Counted from the stretch's first letter, positions 1 through 9,552 are shown. The stretch: 64,000 nt of DNA from Cryobacterium soli (GCF_003611035.1 NZ_CP030033.1:2542001-2606000); one strand, 5' to 3'. Numbers and translations: made by a program. The notes: generated by a model from the sequence alone, not told the origin.

Positions 1-96
1 TTCTTCGTGTCAAATACCTCCTGAGCGACGGATGCACCGGCCGCCGACTGCCTAAACTGAGGTGCGCCTGCAGCACGGCGCACGGAGGACTCGGAG

Positions 97-1128
97 GTGA
101 GTGCGGTGGCGGTGACGCTCAAGGACATCGCCAACGAGGCCGGCACCACCCTGATGACCGTCTCCAACGTGATCAACGGCCGCTACGACAAGGTCTCGCA
201 GGCGACGGTGGACAGGGTGCGGGCGATCGCCGAAAAGCTCGACTACGTGCCAAGCGCCACGGCGCGCAGCCTGGCTGCCCGGTCGTCACGGCTGGTCGGC
301 GTGCTCCTGCCCGACTCCGCGGGCCACGACGTGCTCGTCAGCCCCCACAACGTGGCGGTCATCGGGGTGATCGAGGGCATGCTGCGGGAGAACGGGTACT
401 ACCTGCTCCTGCGCAGCATCCCGCCGTCCGATCCCGCTTCGGTCACCGCGGCCCTACGCTCCTGGAATCTCGACGGCGCCGTCTTCATCGGCTTCCTTGA
501 CAGCCAGATCCGCACCATGCGTCCCACGCTGGACACCTCCATGGTGGTGCTGGACAGCTACGAGAAGAACTCCGACGTGATGAACGTGCGGCTCAACGAC
601 CGCAAGGGCGGCTACATCGCCACCCGGCACCTGCTCGACAAGGGGCACACCCGGATCGCCTTCGTGGGGCCCAAGATCACCGAACGCGGCGTGGTCAAGG
701 AGCGGTTCAGCGGCTACCGCAAGGCGCTGCGTGAGGCCGGTATCCCCGTCGACGAGTCCCTCATCGTGGCCACCGACGTCGCCCACGCCAGCGGCGTCGA
801 GGCCGGCCGGTTCCTCAGCACGGAGCATCCGGACGTGACCGCGGTGTTCGCCACCGCCGATTTGCTGGCCGCGGGAATCATGGAGGGTGTGCGGGCGGCG
901 GGGCGCGATGTGCCCGCGGACCTGTCGGTCGTGGGCTTCGACAACCTCGACCTGGCCACCTATGTGTCGCCGCAGCTGACCACGGTGACTCAGGACCTGA
1001 CCGCCAAGGCCACCCGGGCCGTGGAGCTGCTGTTGATGAGCATGCGGTCGGAGAGCATTCCGGCCGCCGAGACCGTCATGGACGTGCAGCTCGTGGAGCG
1101 CGGCTCGGTGCGGGACCTCACGGCCTGA
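97..1128 (+). CDS. LacI-family transcriptional regulator
   Basis: This is a sugar-responsive DNA-binding repressor of 343 aa, the usual length for the family. The LacI helix-turn-helix lies at residues 7-29 (TLKDIANEAG then TVSNVINGR), followed by the hinge and a periplasmic-binding-like ligand domain from about residue 63 to the end. The GTG start is chosen because GGAGG at 84-88 lies 8 bases upstream. The gene it controls is probably left of the window, since only 96 bases are visible upstream. The effector cannot be read from the sequence. Confidence 0.93.
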   Translation: MSAVAVTLKDIANEAGTTLMTVSNVINGRYDKVSQATVDRVRAIAEKLDYVPSATARSLAARSSRLVGVLLPDSAGHDVLVSPHNVAVIGVIEGMLRENGYYLLLRSIPPSDPASVTAALRSWNLDGAVFIGFLDSQIRTMRPTLDTSMVVLDSYEKNSDVMNVRLNDRKGGYIATRHLLDKGHTRIAFVGPKITERGVVKERFSGYRKALREAGIPVDESLIVATDVAHASGVEAGRFLSTEHPDVTAVFATADLLAAGIMEGVRAAGRDVPADLSVVGFDNLDLATYVSPQLTTVTQDLTAKATRAVELLLMSMRSESIPAAETVMDVQLVERGSVRDLTA

Positions 1129-1228
1129 GCGGCTGCGGCCGTGCGTGGCCGGGCGTGATCATGCCGGCGGGGCCTGCGGCTGAGCCGAGCGAGGGCTCGG
1201 GGCATGTTGCGTTCCGTGACAGCGCGCC

Positions 1229-1257
1229 GTGACATCGGAAAAACCCGAACCTACACT
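1229..1257 (+). promoter_or_regulatory. Probable sigma-70-type promoter of the 1305 gene
   Basis: A -35 box GTGACA (1229-1234) and a -10 box TACACT (1252-1257) are separated by 17 bases. This predicts a transcript start near 1264 and a leader of about 40 bases that carries AAGGAGG at 1294-1300. Confidence 0.6.
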
Positions 1258-1304
1258 CGAGGCAACGCTCGCCGGCTGCGAAGGCCGACCGCGAAGGAGG
1301 CTTG

Positions 1305-1673
1305 ATGATCACCCATCCGCTGCACATGCTGCGCTGCAATGACACGGGCCACGACGCCTGTGTCAACCAGGGCGCCGGACACGAGATCCGGCCCATGCAG
1401 GCGCGGCTCGCCGCCGCCGCCCCCGGTCAGTGGAGCGACGGCATCGTGGTGCGCGCGACCACCGACGGATGGATCGGGATCGCGATGCTCGGCCCGGCCG
1501 ACGAGGCAGACCCGAGCGACGCTCTCCCGTATGACGCTCTTCCGACAACCCTGTGGGTCTGGAACCACGCCGACCACAGCGCACAGCTCACCAACGGTCA
1601 GCCGGTGGCGGTGCATCCCCTGCACAACGTGCTGGCGCACGGCTCGAGCCGCATCAGCATCGTCACGATCTGA
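1305..1673 (+). CDS. Small hypothetical protein
   Basis: A 122-aa protein that I do not recognise. It has no signal peptide and no membrane segment; it contains a WNHADHS stretch and several His residues but no known metal motif. ATG at 1305 is preferred to TTG at 1302 because AAGGAGG (1294-1300) is too close to the latter. A good promoter just upstream and normal codon use support a real gene. It seems to be transcribed alone, between the LacI gene and the YdeI-family gene. No function is proposed. Confidence 0.7.
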   Translation: MITHPLHMLRCNDTGHDACVNQGAGHEIRPMQARLAAAAPGQWSDGIVVRATTDGWIGIAMLGPADEADPSDALPYDALPTTLWVWNHADHSAQLTNGQPVAVHPLHNVLAHGSSRISIVTI

Positions 1674-1773
1674 CCCGGCGAGCCGACTCAGCTCGCCGGG
1701 GTCATCACCTCAGCGCTGAACCGTCCGTTCACGAGAGTCCTGACCCCGACCCCAAGAGAGTGCTGTCGGTTTG

Positions 1774-1779
1774 TAAAAT
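1774..1779 (+). promoter_or_regulatory. Possible -10 box for a leaderless mRNA
   Basis: TAAAAT ends 6 bases before ATG 1786, which has no Shine-Dalgarno sequence. No convincing -35 box is seen at the normal distance. Confidence 0.35.
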
Positions 1780-1785
1780 AGGCCC

Positions 1786-2358
1786 ATGGTGGGCATGAAC
1801 GACAGGGTGACCCTCGACGTCACGGTCGCAGAGTGGGAGGCCTACCTGCGCGGCGCTCCTGACCAGGGTGGGGTGCGCCTGAAGCTGCGCAAGAAGAACT
1901 CCGCGGCGCCGGGGATGACCTGGTCAGAGGCCCTGGATGTGGCGCTCTGCTACGGCTGGATCGACGGGCAGACGAACCGGCTCGACGAGGACTACACGCT
2001 CACGGGCTTCTCGCCGCGCCGCAAGAACAGCCCCTGGTCGCAGGTGAACCGGGAGCACGTGGCCCGGCTCATCGCGGAGGGTCGGATGCAGCCGGCGGGG
2101 CTCGCCGAGGTGGAACGGGCCCAGGCCGACGGCCGCTGGGACGCCGCCTACCGGCAGAAGGATGCCGTGCCGCCCGACGACCTGCAGGCCGCGCTGGACG
2201 CCGACCCGGCCGCCGCCGCGTTCCTGGCCGGGCTGACCAAGGTCCAGAGGTTTCAGATCTACTTCAGACTCGGCAGCATCAAGACGCCCGCGGTGCGGGC
2301 GGCGCGCATCCGTGACGTGGTGGAGAAGGCCGCGCGGGGCGAGCGGCACTACAGCTGA
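1786..2358 (+). CDS. YdeI/OmpD-associated family protein
   Basis: A 190-aa cytoplasmic protein with the features of the YdeI/OmpD-associated family: an N-terminal block with KLRKKNS, then ALCYGWIDGQ, then FSPRRKNSPWS, then a C-terminal helical part. The family has been linked to bacteriocin or peptide tolerance, but the biochemical role is not established. There is no ribosome binding site before ATG 1786 or ATG 1795, and a TAAAAT box lies just upstream, so translation may be leaderless. It converges on the response-regulator gene on the other strand, with 24 bases between the stops. Confidence 0.85.
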   Translation: MVGMNDRVTLDVTVAEWEAYLRGAPDQGGVRLKLRKKNSAAPGMTWSEALDVALCYGWIDGQTNRLDEDYTLTGFSPRRKNSPWSQVNREHVARLIAEGRMQPAGLAEVERAQADGRWDAAYRQKDAVPPDDLQAALDADPAAAAFLAGLTKVQRFQIYFRLGSIKTPAVRAARIRDVVEKAARGERHYS

Positions 2359-2382
2359 GCCGCCGGCCGCTTGCGGCGGCGG

Positions 2383-3054
2383 TCAGGTAGGCGAGCCAGG
2401 CACGAGCAGGCCGGACTCGTACGCGATGATCACGAGCTGGGCCCGGTCGTGGGCGCCGAGCTTGGTCATCATGCGGTTCACATGGGTCTTGGCGGTGTGC
2501 GGGCTGATCACCAGTTCGGCGGCGATGTCGCCGTTGGCGTGGCCGCGGCCCACCAGCAGCAGGATCTCGCGCTCCCGGTCGGTGAGCGACGCCAGCGCGG
2601 CCGGCACCACGAGGGCCGTGGGCGCGTCGGGGGCGGTGTAACGGTCGATCAGGGCCTTGGTGGCGCGCGGCGAGAGCAGGGCGTCGCCGCCGTGCACGGT
2701 GCGGATGGCGTTCATCAGGTCGGGCGCCTCCGTGCCCTTGCCCACAAATCCGCTGGCCCCCGCGCGCAGGGCCTGCAGCACGTACTCGTCCTCCTCGAAC
2801 GTGGTGAGCACGATGATCCGGGTCGCCGCCAGCAGCGGGTCGGCGCAGATGGCCGCGGTCGCCTGGATGCCGTCCATGACGGGCATCCGGATGTCCATGA
2901 GCACGATGTCCGGACGCGTCTCGCGCACCAGGTCGACGGCTTCGCGCCCGTTGGCGGCCTGCCCGGCCACGGTGAACCCGTCCTCGTGCGAGACGAGCTC
3001 GGCCACGGCCGTGCGGATCAGGGTCTGGTCATCGGCGAGAACCACGGAGATCAT
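2383..3054 (-). CDS. NarL/LuxR-family response regulator
   Basis: A 223-aa DNA-binding response regulator. The receiver domain shows the acidic pair D8/D9, phospho-acceptor D54 (VLMDIRMP), T84 and K106. A LuxR helix-turn-helix spans about residues 155-210 (LTDREREILLLVGRG and ISPHTAKTHVNRMM). The ATG at 3054 overlaps the stop of the upstream kinase gene as ATGA, so the two are translationally coupled; longer readings into the kinase gene are not supported. The likely target is the divergent ABC pump at 4716-6754, by analogy with actinobacterial kinase-regulator-pump modules. Confidence 0.93.
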   Translation of the reverse strand: MISVVLADDQTLIRTAVAELVSHEDGFTVAGQAANGREAVDLVRETRPDIVLMDIRMPVMDGIQATAAICADPLLAATRIIVLTTFEEDEYVLQALRAGASGFVGKGTEAPDLMNAIRTVHGGDALLSPRATKALIDRYTAPDAPTALVVPAALASLTDREREILLLVGRGHANGDIAAELVISPHTAKTHVNRMMTKLGAHDRAQLVIIAYESGLLVPGSPT

Positions 3055-4361
3055 GACGCACCATTCGGTCGGGAATTGGCGGGAAGGTCGGTGGGCAGCC
3101 ACGCGGTGAACCGGAACACCGGCCCCGGACCGCGCACGGCGGTGAGGGTGCCGGCCACAGCGCTCACCCGTTCGCGCGCGCCGAGCAGCCCGTGCCCGGC
3201 GGTGCCGGCCGCGGCGCTCGCCGCATCCGTGCCCGTCGATGCCGCGCGCGAGGGCGTAGCCACGGTGTTGGTCACCGTGATCTCGATGCCCGCTGGCTGG
3301 TAGTCCAGGTGCAGCAGGCAGGAGCGGTCCGCACCGTGCTTGTGCGCGTTGGTGAGTGCCTCCTGCACGACGCGGAAGGCGACGCTGTCGACGGCGCCGG
3401 GCAGCGGCCGGGGCGTGCCGACCACCCGGTGTTCCACTCGCAGGCCGCTCCGTTCGAAGTCCAGCAGAAGCGGCTCGAGGTCGGTGAGCCCGGCGACGGG
3501 CGCCGTTGTCTGGTCGGTGGCGGCATCCGGGGCCCGCAGCACATTGAGCAGGCTGCCGATCTCGCCGAGCACGGTGCGTGCGGCCTCACGGATGGTGGCC
3601 AGCGACTTCTCGGCGTCGGACGGCCGGTCGGGCAGTGCCTGGGAGGCCACGCTCGAGTGCAGGTTGATCACCGCGATCTGGTGGGCCAGCAGGTCGTGCA
3701 GGTCGCGGGCGATCCGCAGCCGCTCCTCGGCCACCCGGCGCAGCGCCTCGGACTCCTTGGTTTCCTCGGCCCGGCGGGCCCGCTCGGTGATGCCGCGGAT
3801 GTAGGCGGCATGCGACTTGTTGGCGTCGCCGGCCGCGGTGGCGAAGCCCACGAAGGCCGCCAGCTGCAGCACCGCCCGCGCGTCGTTCCACGGGGTCTCG
3901 AGGAACGCGACGGTGGCGGCGGCCAGCAGGAGCACCGCGGCGGCGGAGAACAGCAGCGAGGTCCGCCGCGGCCGCCAGCGGGCCACCGCGAACACACCGA
4001 TCAACACCGCAATCAGATACGACACGATCGGTCCGTCCACGGCGAGCCCGAGCACGCAGGCGACGACGGCCGCGGATGCGCCCACCAGCGGCGCACGCCG
4101 GCGCACCAGCACCGACCCGGCCGAGACCAGCACCAGCAGGCCGGCGGCGACGCTCGAGGTCGCCGCACCGCCGAGGCTGTGCGGGGCAAGGCTCGGGCCG
4201 AGCACGATCAGCACCACGATGACGTCCCGCAGCCAGGCCGGCAGCCGGGACAGCGGCGAGAAGGAGCGATCGACCGGTTCGGGCTCGGTGACCGCGGGCG
4301 TCGGCCGGCGGAAAGGGGCGCGGGAAGGATGCGGTGCTGCGGTTTCGCGCGAGTTCGGCAT
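3051..4361 (-). CDS. Sensor histidine kinase (HisKA_3 type)
   Basis: A 436-aa membrane sensor kinase. Hydrophobic segments occupy roughly residues 46-175 with little periplasmic sequence, typical of intramembrane-sensing kinases. The dimerisation domain carries the phospho-acceptor H222 in RDLHDLLAHQ. The ATPase domain shows VVQEALTNAHKHG and GHGLLGARERV. It phosphorylates the coupled regulator downstream. On its own strand a TTGACA hexamer at 4404-4399 may be the -35 box, but no clear -10 follows. The neighbouring divergent pump suggests sensing of envelope or antibiotic stress, which is inference. Confidence 0.92.
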   Translation of the reverse strand: MPNSRETAAPHPSRAPFRRPTPAVTEPEPVDRSFSPLSRLPAWLRDVIVVLIVLGPSLAPHSLGGAATSSVAAGLLVLVSAGSVLVRRRAPLVGASAAVVACVLGLAVDGPIVSYLIAVLIGVFAVARWRPRRTSLLFSAAAVLLLAAATVAFLETPWNDARAVLQLAAFVGFATAAGDANKSHAAYIRGITERARRAEETKESEALRRVAEERLRIARDLHDLLAHQIAVINLHSSVASQALPDRPSDAEKSLATIREAARTVLGEIGSLLNVLRAPDAATDQTTAPVAGLTDLEPLLLDFERSGLRVEHRVVGTPRPLPGAVDSVAFRVVQEALTNAHKHGADRSCLLHLDYQPAGIEITVTNTVATPSRAASTGTDAASAAAGTAGHGLLGARERVSAVAGTLTAVRGPGPVFRFTAWLPTDLPANSRPNGAS

Positions 4362-4715
4362 GCTGTCCTCCCGCCCGGTGATCGGGCTCGTCTTATTCTG
4401 TCAATCGAACCGGGGCCGCGTCTGCCCGCGGGCGTGGGTGCTCGGCGTACCACGATCGCGGTACGCTGCCGCCGAACCATGCTCCGCCGGCACCATTGGC
4501 GGTACGGCCAGGTTCCTACGCCGGGAGGACGACCGGCCCGGCGCACCCCGCGAGACTGGGGGAGTGCCGTTGGGCCGGTTCGTTGGTGGGCCGGCCCGGC
4601 AGGCACGCCAACGCCGGCAGCCGCATCCGACCCGCCGCACACGTTGTCTTGCACCGGCCGCAGTCGCACCATTCGCAACCGCATCATCGACGCATCTTTC
4701 AGGAGAGCCACCCCC
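4362..4715. other. Divergent intergenic region
   Basis: 354 bases between the kinase gene and the ABC pump genes. It must hold both promoters. I see a TTGACA on the minus strand (4404-4399) and AGGAG at 4701-4705 ahead of the pump ATPase. There is no convincing small gene, and no operator stands out. Confidence 0.5.
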
Positions 4716-5468
4716 ATGACCGTGCCCATTCTCGCCGCCCGCGACATTCACAAGTCGTACGGTCGCGGCGCCACCCGGTTCGACGCCCTCAAGGGCGTCT
4801 CCCTCGACATCCAGCAGGGCGAGTCCATCGCCATCGTGGGCAAGAGCGGATCAGGCAAGTCCACGCTCATGCACCTGCTCGCGCTGCTCGACAACCCCAC
4901 CACAGGGGCCGTCGAACTCAGCGGACGCGATGCCGGCTCGCTGAGCGGCCGCGTCGTCAACCAGACCCGCAACGAGACCTTCGGGTTCGTCTTCCAGCAG
5001 TTCTTCCTCACCCCCAACACGAGCGTGCTCGACAATGTGACGTTGCCGCTGCAGATCGCCGGCGTGAGCGGGGCCGAACGCAAGCGCCGCGGCATGGCGG
5101 CGCTGGAGCAGCTGGAACTGGCCGACAAGGCGAAGAACAAGGCCACCGACCTCTCCGGCGGCCAGAAGCAGCGTGTGGTGATCGCCCGGGCGTTGGTGAA
5201 CAACCCCAGCGTGATCTTCGCCGACGAGCCCACGGGCAACCTCGACTCCGCCACCGGCAAAGTCGTGGAGGACATCCTCTTCTCGCTGCAGAAGGAGAAG
5301 GGCATCACCCTGATCATCGTGACCCACGACGAGGACCTCGCCGCCCGCTGCGACCGCCGGGTGTACATCCGCGACGGTCTCATCACCGACACCCTGCACG
5401 GGGAGCCGACTGCCACCGCGGCCCCGGCCCCGACGTCCGCACCGATCACCGGGGAGGTACGCGCGTGA
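4716..5468 (+). CDS. ABC transporter ATPase, MacB/LolD type
   Basis: The 250-aa ATP-hydrolysing subunit of an ABC exporter. Walker A is GKSGSGKST (42-50), the signature is LSGGQ (146-150), Walker B is VIFADE (166-171) and the switch histidine is H204. Sequence and length match the MacB/FtsE-like group that pairs with FtsX-fold permeases. The start is ATG 4716 with AGGAG at 4701-4705; the open frame extends far upstream but the family homology begins here. Its TGA overlaps the GTG of the permease (GTGA). The last 25 residues are a low-complexity Ala/Pro tail. Confidence 0.93.
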   Translation: MTVPILAARDIHKSYGRGATRFDALKGVSLDIQQGESIAIVGKSGSGKSTLMHLLALLDNPTTGAVELSGRDAGSLSGRVVNQTRNETFGFVFQQFFLTPNTSVLDNVTLPLQIAGVSGAERKRRGMAALEQLELADKAKNKATDLSGGQKQRVVIARALVNNPSVIFADEPTGNLDSATGKVVEDILFSLQKEKGITLIIVTHDEDLAARCDRRVYIRDGLITDTLHGEPTATAAPAPTSAPITGEVRA

Positions 5469-6754
5469 ACGCCTTCGACCTGATCCGCACGGCCGTGAAG
5501 AACAGCCTGCGCAGCAAGACCCGCACCACCCTCACCGTGCTCGCCATCTTCATCGGCGCGTTCACCCTCACCCTCACCAGCGGGGTCGGCACCGGCATCA
5601 ACCAGTACATCGACACCACGGTGGCCTCGATCGGCGCCGACGACGTGATCACGGTCACCAAGGCCGCCGAAGACACGACGGATGGCCCGGTCGAGTACGA
5701 TCCCGACGCCAAGGCCGTCGCGGCCGCGACGGGCCGCCCCGGCTCCACAGTCGTGGCCCTCACCTCCACCGACCTCACCGCCATCGAAGGCGTCGACGGG
5801 GTGCTCTCGGTCGAACCGCAGCTGCGGGTGAGCCCGGACTACGTGCAGGTCGGCGACGGCACCGCCTACGAGGCCTCCGTCGGCAGCTTCATCCCCGGCA
5901 TGGCCCTGGATCTCGCCGCCGGCGCCGAACCCGACTCTGCAAGCACCACCAATGAGGTCGCCATCCCGGTCTCCTACGTCGACGCCCTCGGGTTCTCCGA
6001 CGCGGATGCCGCGGTGGGCCAGACGTTGACCTTCGGCGTGACGGATGTGCAGGGCACGCAGTCGCAGCTCACCGCCACCATCGTGGGCGTGGCCGAGGAG
6101 GGCCTGGTGGGCTCGACCGCTTTCACCGCGAACGAGGCACTCACCCAGACCCTCTACGACACCCAGAGCGTCGGCCTCTCCGACGCGGGCAAGGACAGCT
6201 ACGCGCAGGCCATCGTGCGGTTCGATCCCACCGGAACGGATGCCGATCTCAGCGCCCTCAAGGGGTCACTGAGTGACCTGGGCTACACCGGCACCACCGT
6301 GCAGGACACGATCGGCGCCTTCAAGGCCGTCATCGACGGCATCGTGCTGGTGCTCAACGCCTTCGCCGTCATCGCCCTGCTGGCCGCCGGTTTCGGCATC
6401 GTGAACACTTTGCTGATGAGCGTGCAGGAACGCACCCGCGAGATCGGTCTGATGAAGGCCATGGGACTGGGCGGCGGAAAGATCTTCGGCCTGTTCAGCC
6501 TCGAGGCGGTGTTCATCGGATTCCTCGGCAGCGCCATCGGCGTGGCCGCCGGCATGCTGGCCGGCACGGCCGCCAACGCCCTGCTCGCCGACACCCTGCT
6601 GGCCGACCTGCCCGGGCTCACCCTGGTGGCGTTCGACCCGGCGGCCCTGGCCACGATCGTGCTCACCGTGATGGGACTGGCCTTCCTGGCCGGCACCATC
6701 CCGGCCCTGCGCGCCGCCCGCCAGGACCCGATCGAGTCGCTCCGCTACGAGTAG
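5465..6754 (+). CDS. ABC transporter permease, MacB/FtsX fold
   Basis: A 429-aa membrane subunit of the pump. One transmembrane helix lies near residues 20-40, followed by a large extracytoplasmic MacB-type domain and three C-terminal helices within about 300-425, including the typical VQERTREIGLMKAMG loop that contacts the ATPase. The GTG start overlaps the ATPase stop by 4 bases. Such pumps use ATP to move peptides, lipids or antibiotics at the outer face of the membrane; the substrate is unknown. The divergent two-component system probably controls it. A strong hairpin follows the stop. Confidence 0.92.
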   Translation: MNAFDLIRTAVKNSLRSKTRTTLTVLAIFIGAFTLTLTSGVGTGINQYIDTTVASIGADDVITVTKAAEDTTDGPVEYDPDAKAVAAATGRPGSTVVALTSTDLTAIEGVDGVLSVEPQLRVSPDYVQVGDGTAYEASVGSFIPGMALDLAAGAEPDSASTTNEVAIPVSYVDALGFSDADAAVGQTLTFGVTDVQGTQSQLTATIVGVAEEGLVGSTAFTANEALTQTLYDTQSVGLSDAGKDSYAQAIVRFDPTGTDADLSALKGSLSDLGYTGTTVQDTIGAFKAVIDGIVLVLNAFAVIALLAAGFGIVNTLLMSVQERTREIGLMKAMGLGGGKIFGLFSLEAVFIGFLGSAIGVAAGMLAGTAANALLADTLLADLPGLTLVAFDPAALATIVLTVMGLAFLAGTIPALRAARQDPIESLRYE

Positions 6755-6781
6755 TGCCGCCGGCCTTCCGGGCCGGTTCTG

Positions 6782-6819
6782 ACAGAGGGTGCGCCGGGTG
6801 GCGCGCCCTCTGTTTCGTG
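6782..6819 (+). terminator. Rho-independent-like terminator after the ABC pump
   Basis: A 14-base stem starting ACAGAGGG, loop GGGT (6796-6799), the matching arm 6800-6813, then TTCGTGT. A second, smaller CCGGCC/GGGCCGG hairpin lies just before it at about 6760-6776. Confidence 0.75.
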
Positions 6820-6840
6820 TGTGCACTTCCGCCGGCGGCG

Positions 6841-6947
6841 AGCGTCGCGGCGCAGGAAAAGCGTCGTGGCGCAGGAAAGGCGGCACTCTTGCCTGCGCCA
6901 CGAGGCTGAACGTGCGCCACGAGGCTGAACCTGCGCCACGAGAGGAG
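6841..6947. repeat. 19-bp tandem repeats in two opposed orientations
   Basis: Two 19-base units (6841-6859 and 6860-6878), each with the core GGCGCAGG, are followed after 13 bases by nearly three 19-base units in reverse orientation (6893-6911, 6912-6930, 6931-6947), each with TGCGCCACGAG. The arms 6864-6875 and 6892-6903 form a perfect 12-base inverted repeat. It sits between the ABC pump terminator and the 3' end of nhaA. Confidence 0.8.
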
Positions 6948-6985
6948 TGCGCGGGGAGATGTCGATCAGGTTGCTCTGGCGCCGG

Positions 6986-8377
6986 TCAGGCTCCGGGCGT
7001 CACGTCGGCCCGGCTCAGGGGAGTCTGCCGCGGGTCCTGCTGCTGGTAGACGTCGGGGATGCCGTCACCATCGGCATCCACCGCTTCGGCCTGCTCGATG
7101 CGGCGGTAGAGCCGGTTGCGGGAGCGCAGGATCACCGAGGCCAGCAGCGCCGACGTGAGCGACGCCACCAGGATGCCCACCTTGGCGTGGTCATTGGCCA
7201 GCGACCCGGCGCCGAAGCTGAGATCGGCGATGAGCAGCGACACCGTGAAGCCGATGCCGGCGAGGATCGCGACGCCGGTCAGGTCGATCCAGCGCAGCGT
7301 CGGGTCCAGGCGCAGCGGGGTGAGCTTGGTCATCAGCCAGGTGGTGCCCACGATGCCGACGGGCTTGCCGAGCACCAGGCCCACGATGATGCCGATCGCG
7401 ACGGGGTCGGTGACCGCGCCGATCAGGCCGTTCCAGCCGCCCACGGTGACGCCGGCGGAGAAGAACGCGAAGACCGGCACGGCGAATCCGGCCGAGAGCG
7501 GGCGGAACCGGTGTTCGAAGTTCTCCGACAGGCCCGGTCCGGCCACCGCGGGTGCACCCGCGCGGCTGCGGCGGTGCAGAACCGGCACGGCGAAGCCCAG
7601 CAACACCCCCGCGACCGTGGCGTGGATGCCGCCCGCGTGCACGAGGGCCCAGACCGCGAAGCCCAGGGGCAGCAGGATCAGCCAGGCGGCCCAGGCCCGC
7701 TCCGCGAAGAAGCGCCGGTACTTCTGGGCCAGGAACGTGTACAGCGCCAGGGGGATCAGCGCCAGCAGCAGCGGGCTGAACTGCACGTCGTCGGAGTAGA
7801 AGATCGCGATGATCGAGATGGCGAGCAGGTCGTCGACCACGGCCAGGGTGAGCAGGAAGATGCGCAGCGCGCTGGGTAGGTGCGAGCCCACGATGGCGAG
7901 CACCGCGACCGCGAACGCGATGTCGGTGGCGGTGGGGATGGCCCAGCCGCGCAGGGTCTCGGGGCTGACGAGGTTGACGCCCGCGTAGAACAGGGCGGGC
8001 ACGGCCACGCCGCCCATGGCGGCGGCCACCGGCACGATCGCCCGGGACGGGTTGCGCAGGTCGCCGGCCACGAACTCCTTCTTGAGCTCCAGGCCCACCA
8101 GGAAGAAGAAGATCGCCAGCAGCCCGTCGGCCGCCCAGGCACCCAGGCTCAACTCCAGGTGCCACGGTTCGTAGCCGATGCGGAAGTCGCGCAGGGCGAA
8201 GTAGCTCTCCGACGCGGGCGAGTTGGCCCAGATCAGCGCCACAGCCGCGGCGAACACCAGCAGGAACCCGCCGACGGTCTCACGACGGAGGATCTCGCCG
8301 ATGCGGAGCGTCTCGCGGTAACTGCCTCGCGAGGGAACGCTCTGCGGGGAGGGGGAAAGAGGGGTGTCGCCGGACAT
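6986..8377 (-). CDS. nhaA: Na+/H+ antiporter NhaA
   Basis: A 463-aa inner-membrane sodium/proton antiporter for pH and salt homeostasis, with about 12 membrane helices. Diagnostic motifs are [12 protein letters not shown] (91-102), PTATDIAFA (148-156) and the ion-binding aspartate pair D182/D183 in VVDDLLAI. The C-terminal 40 residues are hydrophilic, with [11 protein letters not shown] and an Asp-rich, EF-hand-like look; this tail is beyond the usual core. The ATG at 8377 has AGGAG upstream on its strand. It is a single-gene unit, divergent from the sensor kinase at 8.6 kb. Confidence 0.96.
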   Translation of the reverse strand: MSGDTPLSPSPQSVPSRGSYRETLRIGEILRRETVGGFLLVFAAAVALIWANSPASESYFALRDFRIGYEPWHLELSLGAWAADGLLAIFFFLVGLELKKEFVAGDLRNPSRAIVPVAAAMGGVAVPALFYAGVNLVSPETLRGWAIPTATDIAFAVAVLAIVGSHLPSALRIFLLTLAVVDDLLAISIIAIFYSDDVQFSPLLLALIPLALYTFLAQKYRRFFAERAWAAWLILLPLGFAVWALVHAGGIHATVAGVLLGFAVPVLHRRSRAGAPAVAGPGLSENFEHRFRPLSAGFAVPVFAFFSAGVTVGGWNGLIGAVTDPVAIGIIVGLVLGKPVGIVGTTWLMTKLTPLRLDPTLRWIDLTGVAILAGIGFTVSLLIADLSFGAGSLANDHAKVGILVASLTSALLASVILRSRNRLYRRIEQAEAVDADGDGIPDVYQQQDPRQTPLSRADVTPGA

Positions 8378-8604
8378 GGCACTCCTGAGGTTTGGGGGTC
8401 GGTCGTACGAGTGCTGACCAGACTTCCCAGCTCACCTGCCATCTAGCCTACGCGGCTCGGCTGATCAGGTCATGTGCGACCGGGCCGCTGGGGCCGCAGC
8501 CCCGACCGGAGATGAAGTAGTCTCGAAAATCGAGGTTCCCGGGGTGGGGCCGGGATGCAACCGGGCGCCCCGTTTCCCACTCCACGACGAGGTGACGGGT
8601 GCGA

Positions 8605-9552
8605 ATGACGAGGCGGATGCCGCGGACCATGCCCGCACGCCCGGGGATCGCCGAGGTTGGTCTCCTCGATGCCATCGGGGCGCCCACCGCCGTGACGCTC
8701 GCCCTGTCGGGTGTCTGCGGTCTGACCGCCGCCGTCCTCGCCCTGGCCGGCCGGCCTGGGCTCGCGCTCCTGACCAGCGCGGTGGCACTGCTCGCCGGCT
8801 GGCTCAGTGTTGCCGGTCTCGTGCGGAAACGCCGCACCCAACTCACCACCAGTCTGCACCTGCACCGGCTTGAGGCACGTCGGGCCGAGCAGGTTTCGGT
8901 GCTCAGCCATGAGATCCGCACGCCCCTCGCGGTGATCCTCGGCTCCGCGGAACTGCTCGCCGAGCAGGCGCCCGGCCCCCTCACCGAGCGGCAGAGCGTC
9001 TTCATCCGGCGCATCCTCGACAACGCCACGAGAATGCAGTCGCTGGCCGAGCAACTGCTGATGCAGGCCCGGATCGAAGCAGGCCTGTTCGAGGTGCACC
9101 CGGCCACCGTCGATATCCGCGCCCTCATGCGCAGCGTGGTCGAAGACCTGGCTCAGGTGACCGAGGTGCCGATCGTGCTGGACACCCTCGGCGCGCCCGT
9201 GCGCGCGTACATCGATGCCCAGCTGATCCGGCAGGTGGTCACGAACCTGATCATGAACGCGGTGCACAGCGACCCGCACAGCAGCCGGGTCGAGGTGCGG
9301 GTCGTCGCGGGTGACGACCAGGTCATGGTGTCGGTCAGCGACGGCGGAACCGGCATGACCGACCACCAGCGCGACCGGCTGTTCCGCAAGTTCTCCAGCG
9401 GACAACCGCTGGGCAACGGCACCGGGATCGGCCTGTTCATTTCGCAACAACTGATCGAGATGCACGGCGGCCGGATCTTCGTCGACACCATCTCCGGAAA
9501 GGGCACCACCATGATGTTCACCCTGCCGCTCACCGGACGTTCCCGTGGTTGA
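8605..9552 (+). CDS. Sensor histidine kinase (HisKA)
   Basis: A membrane sensor kinase of about 315 aa with two N-terminal membrane helices and almost no extracytoplasmic loop. HisKA has its phospho-acceptor His in VLSHEIRTPL (about residue 102). The ATPase domain shows NLIMNAVHSD, VSDGGTGM and GTGIGLF. ATG 8605 is preferred over GTG 8599 because GAGGTGA (8589-8595) is then well spaced. It overlaps the response-regulator gene by 8 bases. With the downstream ABC importer it probably senses substrate or metal status, which is inference from position. Confidence 0.92.
   Translation: MTRRMPRTMPARPGIAEVGLLDAIGAPTAVTLALSGVCGLTAAVLALAGRPGLALLTSAVALLAGWLSVAGLVRKRRTQLTTSLHLHRLEARRAEQVSVLSHEIRTPLAVILGSAELLAEQAPGPLTERQSVFIRRILDNATRMQSLAEQLLMQARIEAGLFEVHPATVDIRALMRSVVEDLAQVTEVPIVLDTLGAPVRAYIDAQLIRQVVTNLIMNAVHSDPHSSRVEVRVVAGDDQVMVSVSDGGTGMTDHQRDRLFRKFSSGQPLGNGTGIGLFISQQLIEMHGGRIFVDTISGKGTTMMFTLPLTGRSRG

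Noticed and set aside
1..96. Upstream partial gene at the left edge
   Set aside because: No open frame with coding character reaches the edge; treated as the LacI upstream region.
3192..4715. Upstream extension of the ABC ATPase frame
   Set aside because: It overlaps the kinase gene on the other strand; ATPase homology and the ribosome site begin at 4716.
6841..6947. CRISPR-like array
   Set aside because: Units are adjacent without spacers, short, and partly inverted; no cas genes are near.
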